Assembly (NCBI GenBank): GCA_020024105.1 | Contig: JAHHUH010000002.1 | Coordinates: forward strand, 1-64,000 | Source: Phascolarctobacterium sp. | GTDB taxonomy: Bacteria; Bacillota; Negativicutes; Acidaminococcales; Acidaminococcaceae | Reading direction: 5' to 3' | DNA length: 64,000 nucleotides | Part shown: in pieces, positions 43,971 through 53,063 of the stretch | How the letters are laid out: the number at the start of each line of letters is the position of its first letter | Position numbering within the stretch: position 1 is the stretch's first letter | Position numbers and translations under genes: made by a program | The notes under the pieces: model-generated | Told to the model about the DNA's origin: nothing | What the model saw: the letters and a program-made list of their open reading frames with translations, nothing else | The model's database searches: none

Positions 43971-45251
43971 TTAACTTTTTTTCACTAAGGGTACGGTCAG
44001 ACTACCCTGGGGCATCAAAATAACCTTATAGTCAGGGCCCACCTGCTGCTCAGCCAGACGGATAGCCTCATCCACCTCGTCCACGGCCGTAAAAAGCAGG
44101 TCCTTGGCAATTTTTTTATCCAGAGCAGAAACCAAGATGAATTTCGCTTTCTTCATCAGGCGGGTAATAGCAAAGGCCTTATGCGCACCGATGACAAAAT
44201 TCTTTTCCAGCTTAGCCTTGATGGCATCGGGGGAAGGATGCTCCTGCAGAGCCTTTTCCAGAGCGGCACTACCGCTGCCCTCCTCACATTCACCAATAAT
44301 GATGACTACGCCACCCTCCTTAACAGCGCACCAGGCATTATCCATGGTCTTCTGGAGCTGATAAACGTTAATGTCCTTAGGATAACCACCGCAGCTGGCA
44401 ATAACCACATCAGCGGCCTCAGGGACCCCTACACCATAAACCTTATCCACAAATTTGCAGGCCTCCAGGTGAGCTTGATACCAGTCTCCGGCAAAAATTT
44501 TCACAAACTGTTTTTTCGCATCCAGCACAGGATTGAACAGGAAAAGCTGATGCTCCTTCGCAAAAAGACGTACTCCCTCCACCTGGTCCTCGTATACCGG
44601 ATTGCCATGCAGCTTACCTAGACGGGCATTGGGGTCCATCATCAGACTATGATTTTTACGAATGGTTTCCATCGCAGAAACACCGGGTAAAATGGCCTTA
44701 CGACCACCACCAAAGCCGCTAAAGAAATGATGGACGATGGTACCCGTCATGATAACCAGGTCCACATCACATATTAATTTATTAATCCAGACCGGCGTAC
44801 CAAAGGAGGTCGTACCAAAATAAGCAAAATCCTCCTGCGCATTACAGTCACTATTATACATTTGCAGACGGCCGGCTACATTCTCACCAACTGCCTTCAC
44901 CATTTCCTCCCTGGTCATCTTGCGATGGGTACCCAAGGCAAAAACAATGCGCATATCCTGGTCCTTAATACCCAGCTTATTCAGCTCATCAACTAAAATC
45001 GGCATAAAAGCGTAGCTATTGGCTACACGAGTCGGGTCATTACAGATAAAAGTAATTTTTTGGCCCGGTTTTACTAAATTCTGCAGGGCAGGACTAGCAA
45101 TTGGATGCTGGATAGCTTCTAAAATCGCGCCTTCCAAATCCTCCACAGGGGGCATTTCTGCCATCTTCACCTCTGCCAGTACTCTTTCCTGGTCAATGGA
45201 GAAATCTTTATAACCATGTCCATACTTATAACTGCAGGTCAGCATCGTCAT
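43971..45251 (-). CDS. larA: Nickel-dependent lactate racemase LarA
   Basis: 426 residues from ATG 45251 (GGAGGTGTTGAAA upstream). Catalytic and cofactor residues of LarA are visible: ALGTHRKMT (His) and VHHFFSGFGGGRKAILPG (second His and the Lys that links the nickel pincer cofactor). It interconverts D- and L-lactate, or a related hydroxyacid in LarA paralogues, using NPN made by LarB, LarC and LarE, none of which are in this window. Its ASCGGYPKDINVYQLQKTMDNA motif is typical. Monocistronic. Confidence 0.9.
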   Translation of the reverse strand: MTMLTCSYKYGHGYKDFSIDQERVLAEVKMAEMPPVEDLEGAILEAIQHPIASPALQNLVKPGQKITFICNDPTRVANSYAFMPILVDELNKLGIKDQDMRIVFALGTHRKMTREEMVKAVGENVAGRLQMYNSDCNAQEDFAYFGTTSFGTPVWINKLICDVDLVIMTGTIVHHFFSGFGGGRKAILPGVSAMETIRKNHSLMMDPNARLGKLHGNPVYEDQVEGVRLFAKEHQLFLFNPVLDAKKQFVKIFAGDWYQAHLEACKFVDKVYGVGVPEAADVVIASCGGYPKDINVYQLQKTMDNAWCAVKEGGVVIIIGECEEGSGSAALEKALQEHPSPDAIKAKLEKNFVIGAHKAFAITRLMKKAKFILVSALDKKIAKDLLFTAVDEVDEAIRLAEQQVGPDYKVILMPQGSLTVPLVKKS

Positions 45252-45286
45252 TTTCAACACCTCCGTGGGATTATTTAGCTATCCCC

Positions 45287-45316
45287 ATTTTAGCATATAG
45301 TTTTTTTGTAGGGCAA
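45287..45316 (-). promoter_or_regulatory. Promoter of larA
   Basis: TTGCCC (45311-45316), 18-base spacer, TAAAAT (45287-45292) on the minus strand. Confidence 0.55.
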
Positions 45317-45340
45317 AATAATCTATATTCCTTTGATAGT

Positions 45341-45377
45341 TAAAAAATTAAGGCGAATACCAAAGCACTCGCCTTAA
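45341..45377 (-). terminator. Terminator of the Mrp-type operon
   Basis: TTAAGGCGA/TCGCCTTAA stem followed on the minus strand by TTTTTT. Confidence 0.85.
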
Positions 45378-45385
45378 AATTCAGC

Positions 45386-47125
45386 TTACATATTCGCCAT
45401 AAAATAACCTATCGCACAAAGCAGAACGGTTAAAGTTACCATCATAGGATCTGCTACAGAGGTACGATAATTCTCAGGATTATAATGTCTTGCCTCACGG
45501 AAGGGTCTAGCATCCAAGAACTGCATAGGATTAGCAGTCAGCTCCATGAATTTTTCGTAGATAACCCACCAGGCATTACCTAAAGCACTGCAGGTAGCAC
45601 AAACAATGTAGCTGGCCTCTCTAACGACAATCTGGAAAGGTTTACGATAGAACCAGTCGGTATCCAGAGTAATCGCAGTATGGGGCTCCATTTTTTTCAG
45701 GTACAGCATAAACGGAATCATAGCCATACCCAGCATTTGCACGTACTGCAAAATTCTTTCTGGCAGGAAGGGCTGATAAATAGAAGCGTCAAAGGGTAAA
45801 TGACGATACAGCAAATCAGGGCATACGCCGTATAAGCAGCAGAGGAAAGCGCCAATGCACATAGCAAGATTCATATTGAGAGGCAGCTTTTGTTTTATCT
45901 CAATCTGCTTATCATCCTGACGCAGGAAGATGAAATAACCCATCTTCAGGGGGATGGATAAGAAGGTACCAATGCTTGCCAGCTCCAAAAGCGTATATAC
46001 CACGTCATGCCCAGCTAGGAAAGCGGCATTGATGGTAATGGTCTTACTGACGAAACCATTAAACAGCGGAATACCAGCGATGGAAAAAGCTGCGATAAAG
46101 AAGCAGATGCAGGTAATCGGCATCCGCTTAGCCATACCGCTCAGCTTATTAATCTTCGTTATCCCAGTAGCGTAAATGATGGAACCTGCACACATAAAGA
46201 GCAGGGATTTATACAGGATGTGGCAGAAGGCATGGGCCGTAGCACCATTCATAGCCAAAGCAGTACCAACACCTGCACCAGCTACCAGGAAGCCTGTCTG
46301 ACTGACGATATGGTGGGACAGTAATCTACGCATATCGTTTTCAATAACCGCATAGAATACACCATACAGGGCCATTATTACACCGCCCCACATGATAAAT
46401 TCACTGCCGGCAAAGGCTCTGATTAAAACGTATACAGCGACCTTAGTAGTCAAGCTGCTCATGAAAACACCACCAGTAATGGTGGAATTGGAATAAGCAT
46501 CTACCAGCCATGCATTAAGCGGAATCATCGCTACGTTCAAACAGATGCCGACCAGCATCAGCCAGTAGGCTACATCATGGGGACCAGCAACCAGATTAGT
46601 AATTATCGGATCACCATTCTGGCTGAAGTGGAGGAAGATACCTGCCAACAGCAGGTTACCACCCAACATATGCACCAGCAGATATCTAAAGCCGGCCCTA
46701 CGAGAAATTTTATCATTACGACACCAAACCAGGAAAACAGAGGTAATTGCCAAGGCTTCCCAGAAAAAAATCAGTGTCAACCAATCCCTAGCCAGGGTAA
46801 CTGCTACGGCACAGCCGGCATAGCTTAAGCCGCATAGGGCTTCCATCCGGTTAGGATTATTAGCAGCATACAGACTTGCAATAACTGCTAAAATGGAAAA
46901 AACAAAGGTGAAAATCCAGCTTAGCTTATCCACATACATAATACCCAACTGGTAGCCGTGGACAAAGCCTATATTCATTTCATAACCAAGAGGTAGATTC
47001 CAGGCCGCATAAAGGCCAGCCAGAGGACCTACTGCAAGAAGAATTCTCCTGATAGCCTTCGGTGCCAGCATAGCCAGCACGCCAACCAGGATGAGGATAA
47101 ACCCCGGATGCATTATCTCATTCAT
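45386..47125 (-). CDS. Mrp/NuoL-type proton-conducting subunit (third large subunit)
   Basis: 579 residues from ATG 47125 behind GGTGAGGATG. About 14 hydrophobic segments with the proton-translocating antiporter core: LTLIFFWEALAITSVFLVWC, GFRYLLVHMLGG, MRRLLSHHIVSQTGFLVAG, AHAFCHILYKSLLFMCAG (His/Lys positions used in complex I and Mrp). Ends with a 100-residue extension containing FMELTANPMQFLDARPFREARHYNPENYRTS. Last gene of the operon. Like the two other large subunits, it would conduct H+/Na+ in the complex. Confidence 0.85.
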   Translation of the reverse strand: MNEIMHPGFILILVGVLAMLAPKAIRRILLAVGPLAGLYAAWNLPLGYEMNIGFVHGYQLGIMYVDKLSWIFTFVFSILAVIASLYAANNPNRMEALCGLSYAGCAVAVTLARDWLTLIFFWEALAITSVFLVWCRNDKISRRAGFRYLLVHMLGGNLLLAGIFLHFSQNGDPIITNLVAGPHDVAYWLMLVGICLNVAMIPLNAWLVDAYSNSTITGGVFMSSLTTKVAVYVLIRAFAGSEFIMWGGVIMALYGVFYAVIENDMRRLLSHHIVSQTGFLVAGAGVGTALAMNGATAHAFCHILYKSLLFMCAGSIIYATGITKINKLSGMAKRMPITCICFFIAAFSIAGIPLFNGFVSKTITINAAFLAGHDVVYTLLELASIGTFLSIPLKMGYFIFLRQDDKQIEIKQKLPLNMNLAMCIGAFLCCLYGVCPDLLYRHLPFDASIYQPFLPERILQYVQMLGMAMIPFMLYLKKMEPHTAITLDTDWFYRKPFQIVVREASYIVCATCSALGNAWWVIYEKFMELTANPMQFLDARPFREARHYNPENYRTSVADPMMVTLTVLLCAIGYFMANM

Positions 47126-47363
47126 CATCCTCACCTGCACTTTCATTTCTGTCATAATAATCTTCGTCACGTTGTAAGAGCGGAGCCAGAATCAACTTGG
47201 AAAAGATAATCAAAGCAGCACAGCCCACAAAGCCGAAGAAGATATTATAGCCAAAGGGTAATGGCCACCAGGACGCCGCATGCATATGAATACCACAAAA
47301 CTCTGCAATTACGGATAAAACTAAAATTATCGCTACAAGGATATATACCGTATTTTTACACAT
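47118..47363 (-). CDS. Small membrane protein in the Mrp-type operon
   Basis: 81 residues from ATG 47363 (GGAGG nine bases upstream). Two hydrophobic segments (about 4-22 and 37-56) and an acidic tail (RDEDYYDRNESAGEDDE). Start overlaps the preceding stop by one base (TGATG), and its end overlaps the next start. No family recognised; the position between two large antiporter-like subunits suggests an accessory subunit. Confidence 0.7.
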   Translation of the reverse strand: MCKNTVYILVAIILVLSVIAEFCGIHMHAASWWPLPFGYNIFFGFVGCAALIIFSKLILAPLLQRDEDYYDRNESAGEDDE

Positions 47364-48868
47364 CACAGCCATCCTCCATTCCAACCTACGCAAATAGCAT
47401 CAGCTGCCATAGTTGCCAATTGATAGAAATGTGGATAAATGTTGGGCATAACGCCGAGAACAATAGCCATAGCAGTAGTAATGCAAATAGGAATCAGCAT
47501 TCTGTAGCTTACTTCACCATATTCACGCAAATGCTCCTGAGGATCCCTGCGGAAGTAAACCATCTGGCAGACGGGCATCAAATAAGCAGCTGCCAACAGA
47601 GCACTGGCTACCCAGACGAGAACGTACAGGGGCTTACCCGCCTGTAAGGCACCTAAAGCCAGATTCCATTTGCTGACAAAGCCTACTAGGAAGGGCATAC
47701 CAGCAACACCTAGGGAAGCAATGGTAAAGCAGGCCATCGTAATTGGTAATTTCTTACCAATACCATACAGCTCGCTAATATTATTACGATGAGTACGGGC
47801 AATAATCAGGCCGGCACACATAAAGAGGGTAATTTTCATTACTGCGTGGGCTACTAAATGCAGGTACGCACCCTTAATGCTCAAAGGAGTCAGCAGCGCC
47901 GCGCCTAAAACGATGTAGGACAATTGGCCTACGGTGGAGAAGGCTAAACGACGTTTTAAATGGTCCTGCCTCAAGGCTATTAGGGAAGAAACGATAATAC
48001 TGATGGCTGCTGCCCAGGCCAGGACATCTACGATGCCCAGCTCTGCCAACAGCTTCGGACCAAAGACGAAGCCGATAACACGGAGGACACAGAAGACGCC
48101 GGTCTTAACAACTGCTACCGCATGGAGCAGGGCACTAACCGGAGTGGGCGCAATCATTGCCGCCGGCAACCAGCCGTGTAAGGGCATAACCGCTGCTTTT
48201 ACAGAGCCTGCCAAAATCAACAGGGCAAAGCAGACCTCTAAAACCCATTTCGGGGCCATGGAGGTATTCAGGAAGCCGCCTGCATTAAAGGACATGGTAC
48301 CGGAAATACAGTAAACAATAACAATGCCCGCCAGGAATAATTGGCCGGAAATTAAAGTGTAAATCAAATATTTACGGCTGGCCATCAGGGCTTCTTCATT
48401 ACGTTTATGCAATACCAGCGGATAGCTAGCTAGAGTTAACATTTCGTAGAAGAGGAAGAAGGTCAGCAGGTTTTCTGCCATGGCAATACCCATAACCGCA
48501 CTCATGCAGATAGCAAAGGCCGCGAAATAACCTGTCTGCTCTTTTTCCTTGTTACAACGCATGTAACCAATGGAATAGAAGTTGATCAAAACCCAAAGAA
48601 TGGAGGCCAGTACGGCAAAAACCATACCTGCAGGGTCAGTACGTAGGGTAAAGCCTACGGTATCCGTTAATTGGCACAGAGTCCATTCATAATAATTACC
48701 ATCTAAAACAGCAGGCACCATGGAAAGAATAATGCCGCATTTGATAAAGGAAGCAATAACGCTCCAGCTTTCACGTACATTGGGATATCTTCTGCTAAAA
48801 GCAATTAAAATTGCTGCCAGAAAAGAAACACCTACTGCCAGGAACGGTCTGCAATCTAAAATAGTCAT
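47363..48868 (-). CDS. Mrp/NuoN-type proton-conducting subunit (second large subunit)
   Basis: 501 residues with about 14 hydrophobic segments. Motifs: AENLLTFFLFYEMLTLASYPLVLH, VKAAVMPLHGWLPAAMIAPTPVSALLHAVAVVKTGVF (the conserved Lys and the broken-helix TPVSALLHA), HLKRRLAFSTVGQLSYI, LHLVAHAVMKITLFMCAG. Related to MrpD, MnhD and Nqo13/14. ATGA overlap with the previous gene. Carries the expected Glu and Lys residues for ion translocation. Confidence 0.88.
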   Translation of the reverse strand: MTILDCRPFLAVGVSFLAAILIAFSRRYPNVRESWSVIASFIKCGIILSMVPAVLDGNYYEWTLCQLTDTVGFTLRTDPAGMVFAVLASILWVLINFYSIGYMRCNKEKEQTGYFAAFAICMSAVMGIAMAENLLTFFLFYEMLTLASYPLVLHKRNEEALMASRKYLIYTLISGQLFLAGIVIVYCISGTMSFNAGGFLNTSMAPKWVLEVCFALLILAGSVKAAVMPLHGWLPAAMIAPTPVSALLHAVAVVKTGVFCVLRVIGFVFGPKLLAELGIVDVLAWAAAISIIVSSLIALRQDHLKRRLAFSTVGQLSYIVLGAALLTPLSIKGAYLHLVAHAVMKITLFMCAGLIIARTHRNNISELYGIGKKLPITMACFTIASLGVAGMPFLVGFVSKWNLALGALQAGKPLYVLVWVASALLAAAYLMPVCQMVYFRRDPQEHLREYGEVSYRMLIPICITTAMAIVLGVMPNIYPHFYQLATMAADAICVGWNGGWL

Positions 48869-50358
48869 CTTAGAAACACCTCCGGCAAGCCTAATTTAAT
48901 AATTCCAGTAACGATATCCACACTGTAGAATCCCAAAACTACGATACCAACACCGGTAATCAGAATAGGAATTACCATTTCTACCGGTAAACCTAATTTA
49001 CCCTTATGCTTATGTACCTCAGTCAAGGAAGCCTCACGTTGAATGAACATCTGCTCCAGAATACGGAAGAAGTAAATAGCATTTAACAAGCTGCTGATAA
49101 CCAGGACGGCAATATAAAAATACTGAGCGCCGGTATAAGCACCTAGGAGCAGATACCATTTACTAAAGAAGCCCGCGGTAGGAGGTATACCAATCATGGA
49201 CAGCGCCGCAAAGGTAACGGTAATAGAGCTGATAGCCATTTTCTTATTCATGCCGCCCAAGCGGTACAAATTAACCTCACCAAAACGGTACTGGATACCA
49301 CCGATAACCAGGAAGAGCGCACATTTCATAAATGCATGGTTAACAATATGCAGAACCGCACCAATGAAGCCATACATATTACCCATAGCCAGACCGATGG
49401 CAATGTAGCCGATCTGCGCTACACTGGAGTAAGCCAGCATACGTCTAAAGTCAAACTGGGCCAGGGCCATAATAGAGCCGATTAGGATACCAGCCACGCC
49501 CAGGACGCCTAAGACATCCAAAGCACTGCTGACCACAGGATTATCCACACCAAACATATAGAAGAGGAAGCGGATCATCGCATAGGCCGGCACCTTACTC
49601 ATAATACCAGCAATAAAGCCTGCCGCACCAGGATGAGCGTAGGTGTAGGCATCGGGCTGCCAGCCATGTAAGGGGAATAAAGCCATTTTGATACCGAAGC
49701 CGATGATAAAGCAGCCGACAGCCAAGGCAAAGAGAGGAGAATGCAGATGAGCCGCAGCACGTACTGCCATATCCGCCATATTCAGGGTACCGGTCATGGA
49801 ATACATATAGCCAATACCTAAAAGGTAGAGGGAAGCACCAATGGTACCAATCAGCAGATATCTAAAAGCTGCCAGCATGGACTTCTTACCACCCAGAGCA
49901 ATCAAACCGTAGCCGGATAAGGACATAACCTCCAGGAAAACATAGAGGTTGAAAACGTCGCCGGTAATAATCATACCGCACATACCAACGGTCATCAGAC
50001 CAAATAAGGTATAATATCCGCCGATATGAAGCCAGTCCTCATCCTTAATGAAGGGACGACTATAAATAGAAACTAATAGAGAAATAAAGGTTGCCAGCAC
50101 CGCCAGCATACCACTTAGGGGATCAATTACAAATTCGATGCCCAGAGGAGGCTGCCAGTTACCCATCCAATAATGGACAGCCTGGCCACCCTGTGCCAAA
50201 ACCTGCTGCAGTACGTTCACAGCACTTAAAAATGCACCAAAAATGGATGCAATAACAATCCAGGAACCTAAATTCTTCTGGATTCGGCTAAAAAGCATAC
50301 AGAGCAGCGCTGCAGATACGGGCAGTAAAACGATTAAAACAGGAGTATGCTGCGTCAT
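48865..50358 (-). CDS. mrpD: Monovalent cation/H+ antiporter subunit MrpD
   Basis: 497 residues. MrpD/MnhD layout: GDVFNLYVFLEVMSLSGYGLIALGG (the conserved Glu), IKMALFPLHGWQPDAYTYAHPGAAGFIAGIMSKVPAYAMIRFLF (conserved Lys residues), FRRMLAYSSVAQIGYI, LHIVNHAFMKCALFLVIGG. Transmembrane, 14 segments. ATGA overlap with mrpC. One of three large subunits in the operon. Confidence 0.9.
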   Translation of the reverse strand: MTQHTPVLIVLLPVSAALLCMLFSRIQKNLGSWIVIASIFGAFLSAVNVLQQVLAQGGQAVHYWMGNWQPPLGIEFVIDPLSGMLAVLATFISLLVSIYSRPFIKDEDWLHIGGYYTLFGLMTVGMCGMIITGDVFNLYVFLEVMSLSGYGLIALGGKKSMLAAFRYLLIGTIGASLYLLGIGYMYSMTGTLNMADMAVRAAAHLHSPLFALAVGCFIIGFGIKMALFPLHGWQPDAYTYAHPGAAGFIAGIMSKVPAYAMIRFLFYMFGVDNPVVSSALDVLGVLGVAGILIGSIMALAQFDFRRMLAYSSVAQIGYIAIGLAMGNMYGFIGAVLHIVNHAFMKCALFLVIGGIQYRFGEVNLYRLGGMNKKMAISSITVTFAALSMIGIPPTAGFFSKWYLLLGAYTGAQYFYIAVLVISSLLNAIYFFRILEQMFIQREASLTEVHKHKGKLGLPVEMVIPILITGVGIVVLGFYSVDIVTGIIKLGLPEVFLR

Positions 50359-50732
50359 TTACTAGCCCTCCTTAAAACCTCGACTTCTTCTACGGAGCCG
50401 TAAATTTCTTTAATGCGCATCAGGAGCGCCAGAGCAACGCCTGTGGTACCCAAGCTTACAACAATCGCCGTCAGCATCAAGCCATGGGGCAAGGGGTTAA
50501 TGTAAGCATCAGGATTATTGGTTATGCCATCCAGGATGGGCACCATACCGCCCTCCTTTTGTGCAAAGCACAAATAGAAGTAAATTACGGCAACCTGCAT
50601 GACGTTCATTGCCATTAATTTTTTCATATAGTTTTTGCTTAAAACCATGCCATAAACACCCAGGAAGAAAAGGATCATTACCAGGGAATAAATGCCTTTG
50701 GTTCTCAAAAACTCATTTAACACTTCCATCAT
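50355..50732 (-). CDS. mrpC: Mrp antiporter subunit C (NuoK-like)
   Basis: 125 residues, three hydrophobic segments. MNVMQVAVIYFYLCFAQKEGG and the DAYINPLPHGLMLTAIVVSLGTTGVALALLMRI helix with its conserved polar residues match MrpC/NuoK. Overlaps mrpB by 20 bases and mrpD by 4. Confidence 0.9.
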   Translation of the reverse strand: MMEVLNEFLRTKGIYSLVMILFFLGVYGMVLSKNYMKKLMAMNVMQVAVIYFYLCFAQKEGGMVPILDGITNNPDAYINPLPHGLMLTAIVVSLGTTGVALALLMRIKEIYGSVEEVEVLRRASK

Positions 50733-51162
50733 CGTCCCCCCTTTTTATGATAGAATCCATCAGGTTGATGATGGTCATCATAACGCATGTAGTTACACCT
50801 ATTTCAATCAGGAAAATTGCCATAGCGTGCATTTCATGAGCAGGCTCCATTTGAATCGGCATAAAGTTGTAATCCAGGAAATTACCACCGCCGAATAAGG
50901 TCAGCCAGCCTGTAAAGGTATACAAAAAGGTTCCCACACCTGCCAGGACGACGGATGTTTTACCGGAAATATTAAATTTTGCCTTGTCACCCAAAATCAT
51001 ACGGGAAAGCAGCACACCTACGGAAAGCAGGGCGCCGGCCTGGAAGCCGCCACCAGGTGAAAACTCGCCCAGGCACAGGACATACACACCATAAACTATG
51101 GTAAAAGGAACTAAAATTCTAAACGCAGTACTTAAAATAAGACCGCCGAAGGGTTCTCTCAT
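50713..51162 (-). CDS. mrpB: Mrp antiporter subunit B
   Basis: 149 residues, four hydrophobic segments. ILVPFTIVYGVYVLCLGEFSPGGGFQAGALLSVGVLL is the MnhB signature. Overlaps its neighbours (ATGA upstream, 20 bases downstream). Membrane subunit of the hetero-oligomeric cation/proton antiporter. Confidence 0.92.
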   Translation of the reverse strand: MREPFGGLILSTAFRILVPFTIVYGVYVLCLGEFSPGGGFQAGALLSVGVLLSRMILGDKAKFNISGKTSVVLAGVGTFLYTFTGWLTLFGGGNFLDYNFMPIQMEPAHEMHAMAIFLIEIGVTTCVMMTIINLMDSIIKRGDDDGSVK

Positions 51163-51479
51163 TTGATTACATCCCCTTCCTCGTCATCTTCCTTCTCAGG
51201 ACGTCTACCAACATTATTACTGGTCAGCAATAATACTGTAGTTAAACCAGCTAAGAACATTACTGAAGTTTCCCACATGGTATCAAAGCCACGATAATCG
51301 ATGATGACACCGGTGACAATGTTAGGAGAACCGGTATCTTCAACACTACGGGCAATGTAAGTAGGAGTAACATGCTGGTTCGGTGCAGTATTAACAGCAC
51401 CAATTTCTGGTAAATAAGTTACTACGGAACAGAAGACGCCCGTAATAATTGCTAGTAAAACAGCTACTAAACCACGCAT
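51159..51479 (-). CDS. MbhE-like subunit (C-terminal end of MrpA as a separate gene)
   Basis: 106 residues, two hydrophobic segments: an N-terminal helix and FDTMWETSVMFLAGLTTVLLL, preceded by VTGVIIDYRGFDT, the pattern of MbhE and of the tail of MrpA. Acidic C-terminus. With the next gene it encodes what MrpA carries as its C-terminal half in Bacillus. Confidence 0.78.
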   Translation of the reverse strand: MRGLVAVLLAIITGVFCSVVTYLPEIGAVNTAPNQHVTPTYIARSVEDTGSPNIVTGVIIDYRGFDTMWETSVMFLAGLTTVLLLTSNNVGRRPEKEDDEEGDVIK

Positions 51480-51721
51480 TATTTACACCACCTATCAATT
51501 TTCTTTAGGGAAGCTACGAAAACTACAGTAGAAACCGTACCAATAACAGCTTCGGTAAAGGCCACATCAGGAGCGCCCATCATCAAATACAGCAGCACGG
51601 CACAGAAGCTGAAGCTGCTATAAATAACTACAGCACTTAAAATATCCTTGCAGAAAATTACTGCACAAGTAATAAGAATTAGGAAGATCAGTAAAATAGC
51701 CTCAATGGTGTAAATCTGCAT
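51479..51721 (-). CDS. DUF4040 (MbhD-like) subunit
   Basis: 80 residues, three hydrophobic segments. VVIYSSFSFCAVLLYLMMGAPDVAFTEAVIGTVSTVVFVASL is the DUF4040 signature (APDVAFTEA). Corresponds to the MbhD part of MrpA. Overlaps mrpG by 20 bases. Confidence 0.82.
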   Translation of the reverse strand: MQIYTIEAILLIFLILITCAVIFCKDILSAVVIYSSFSFCAVLLYLMMGAPDVAFTEAVIGTVSTVVFVASLKKIDRWCK

Positions 51722-52061
51722 CTTCGTCTTCCTCCTTCCGCAAATCCTTCAAAGTCCACATCTTATGACCGGATTTATAAGCGGCCTTACTCAAAATGTG
51801 GGAGCCGATTGGATTTGCTAAAAATACGATGATAAAAATTATCGCCATCTTTAAAGAGGTAAGAGTTGCACCTTCATAAATAATCAATCCAATAAAGGAA
51901 AGCATGCAACCCATGGTCTCACTGTTACCGGAAGCATGAATCCTCATATAGAAGTCTGGCAAGCGTAACATACCAATAGCAGATGCAATAAAGAAAATCG
52001 CACCGGCCACCATAAAAATAGCGGCAAAAGTTTCTCTGAAAGCAAAATCATATAAAATCAT
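51702..52061 (-). CDS. mrpG: Mrp antiporter subunit G
   Basis: 119 residues. Three helices with IGMLRLPDFYMRIHASGNSETMGCMLSFIG, the MnhG signature, and a soluble basic/acidic tail (RKEEDEDADLHH). ATGA overlap with mrpF. Confidence 0.92.
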   Translation of the reverse strand: MILYDFAFRETFAAIFMVAGAIFFIASAIGMLRLPDFYMRIHASGNSETMGCMLSFIGLIIYEGATLTSLKMAIIFIIVFLANPIGSHILSKAAYKSGHKMWTLKDLRKEEDEDADLHH

Positions 52062-52321
52062 AATTTTTTACCTCCTAGAAACTTCGCAATAATAACAGAA
52101 CCAACAAAGCCCAGCATAGCATAGGAAATGGCAATATCCACGTACATATCGGGACGATTGTCAATATAGCCAAATAAAACCAACAACAGAATGGTATCCG
52201 CACCAACTACGCCTAAGCCGTTCATGCGGTCGTATACTGTGGGTCCCTGAAAAACACGCTGTAGCATCATGGCAATAATGAAGATGATGGAAACCATCAG
52301 AATAGCAAATACAATATTCAT
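52058..52321 (-). CDS. mrpF: Mrp antiporter subunit F
   Basis: 87 residues, three helices: RVFQGPTVYDRMNGLGVVGADTILLLVLFG with the conserved GPT.DR and D residues of MrpF. ATG 52321 follows GAGGAGTAAATT, 3 bases after mrpE. Confidence 0.93.
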   Translation of the reverse strand: MNIVFAILMVSIIFIIAMMLQRVFQGPTVYDRMNGLGVVGADTILLLVLFGYIDNRPDMYVDIAISYAMLGFVGSVIIAKFLGGKKL

Positions 52322-52324
52322 AAT

Positions 52325-52900
52325 TTACTCCTCACCTTCAACAACTTCAAAATCTAATTTTTCACCATACAGGTCTGCAACCTTGCGCTGAAAGCTGCCG
52401 TCCTCAATGCCGGCAGCGGCACCGACGGTAAGAGCATGAATTTCAAATAATCCGTCATCGGTAACATTTAAAGTAACTGTTCCCGGTGTCAGGGTAATGG
52501 AATCCGCCAAAACTACTGCAGCCATCGGATTGTCCACTCTAAAGTAAAAACGCACTACCTTAGGGTCGATATCCAGGACTTCACTTGTAGTAGCCTTCAT
52601 GACATCAAGGTTGGCCAGCAATAGCTGCCACATCAACCATACTACGTAGCTAATAAATTTGGGTATGGAAATGCTCAGTGCAAAATACTTTTTACTGCCG
52701 TCCTTATTGGGTAGTAACAACAAAGGATAGGTAATCCATGAGGCTACACCTGCAGCAATCAGCCCGTAAATAATAAATTTGATTTCTGTTCTTCCTGCCA
52801 ATCCCATCCAGAAAGCGAACAGAACAATAGTCATGCCCAACAGGTGAACAATTGGTGAGCCGACTATTTTCGTATCTTTTAATACGCACTCTTTCTCCAC
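52325..52900 (-). CDS. mrpE: Mrp antiporter subunit E
   Basis: 191 residues from GTG 52900 (AAGGTGG 5 bases upstream). Two or three N-terminal hydrophobic segments, then the soluble C-terminal domain with VVLADSITLTPGTVTLNV, the MrpE signature. First gene of the Mrp-type operon. Regulation: a 22-base perfect inverted repeat lies 34 bases upstream. Confidence 0.9.
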   Translation of the reverse strand: MEKECVLKDTKIVGSPIVHLLGMTIVLFAFWMGLAGRTEIKFIIYGLIAAGVASWITYPLLLLPNKDGSKKYFALSISIPKFISYVVWLMWQLLLANLDVMKATTSEVLDIDPKVVRFYFRVDNPMAAVVLADSITLTPGTVTLNVTDDGLFEIHALTVGAAAGIEDGSFQRKVADLYGEKLDFEVVEGEE

Positions 52901-52933
52901 AGCAACCACCTTTCTTTGTATTTAATTAGCCAT

Positions 52934-52955
52934 GTTAATCAATTTTCTGATTAAC
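52934..52955. promoter_or_regulatory. Perfect inverted repeat before mrpE
   Basis: GTTAATCA-6-TGATTAAC, lying ahead of the mrpE ribosome site; candidate operator or leader hairpin. A TATAAT with no good -35 lies about 40 bases further upstream. Confidence 0.45.
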
Positions 52956-53063
52956 TTTAACCTTTAACAATGTAATAAGTAAAACAATAAATATTATAGC
53001 TTTTTACATCAACTATTAAATAGTTAGACATAAATCCACTAATTCCTGCCTCTGTATTTTTTA

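Noticed and set aside
45386..52900. Energy-converting hydrogenase-related (Ehr/Mbh) complex
   Set aside because: No hydrogenase, quinone-reductase or iron-sulfur subunit genes are in the operon; it fits an Mrp-type antiporter better.
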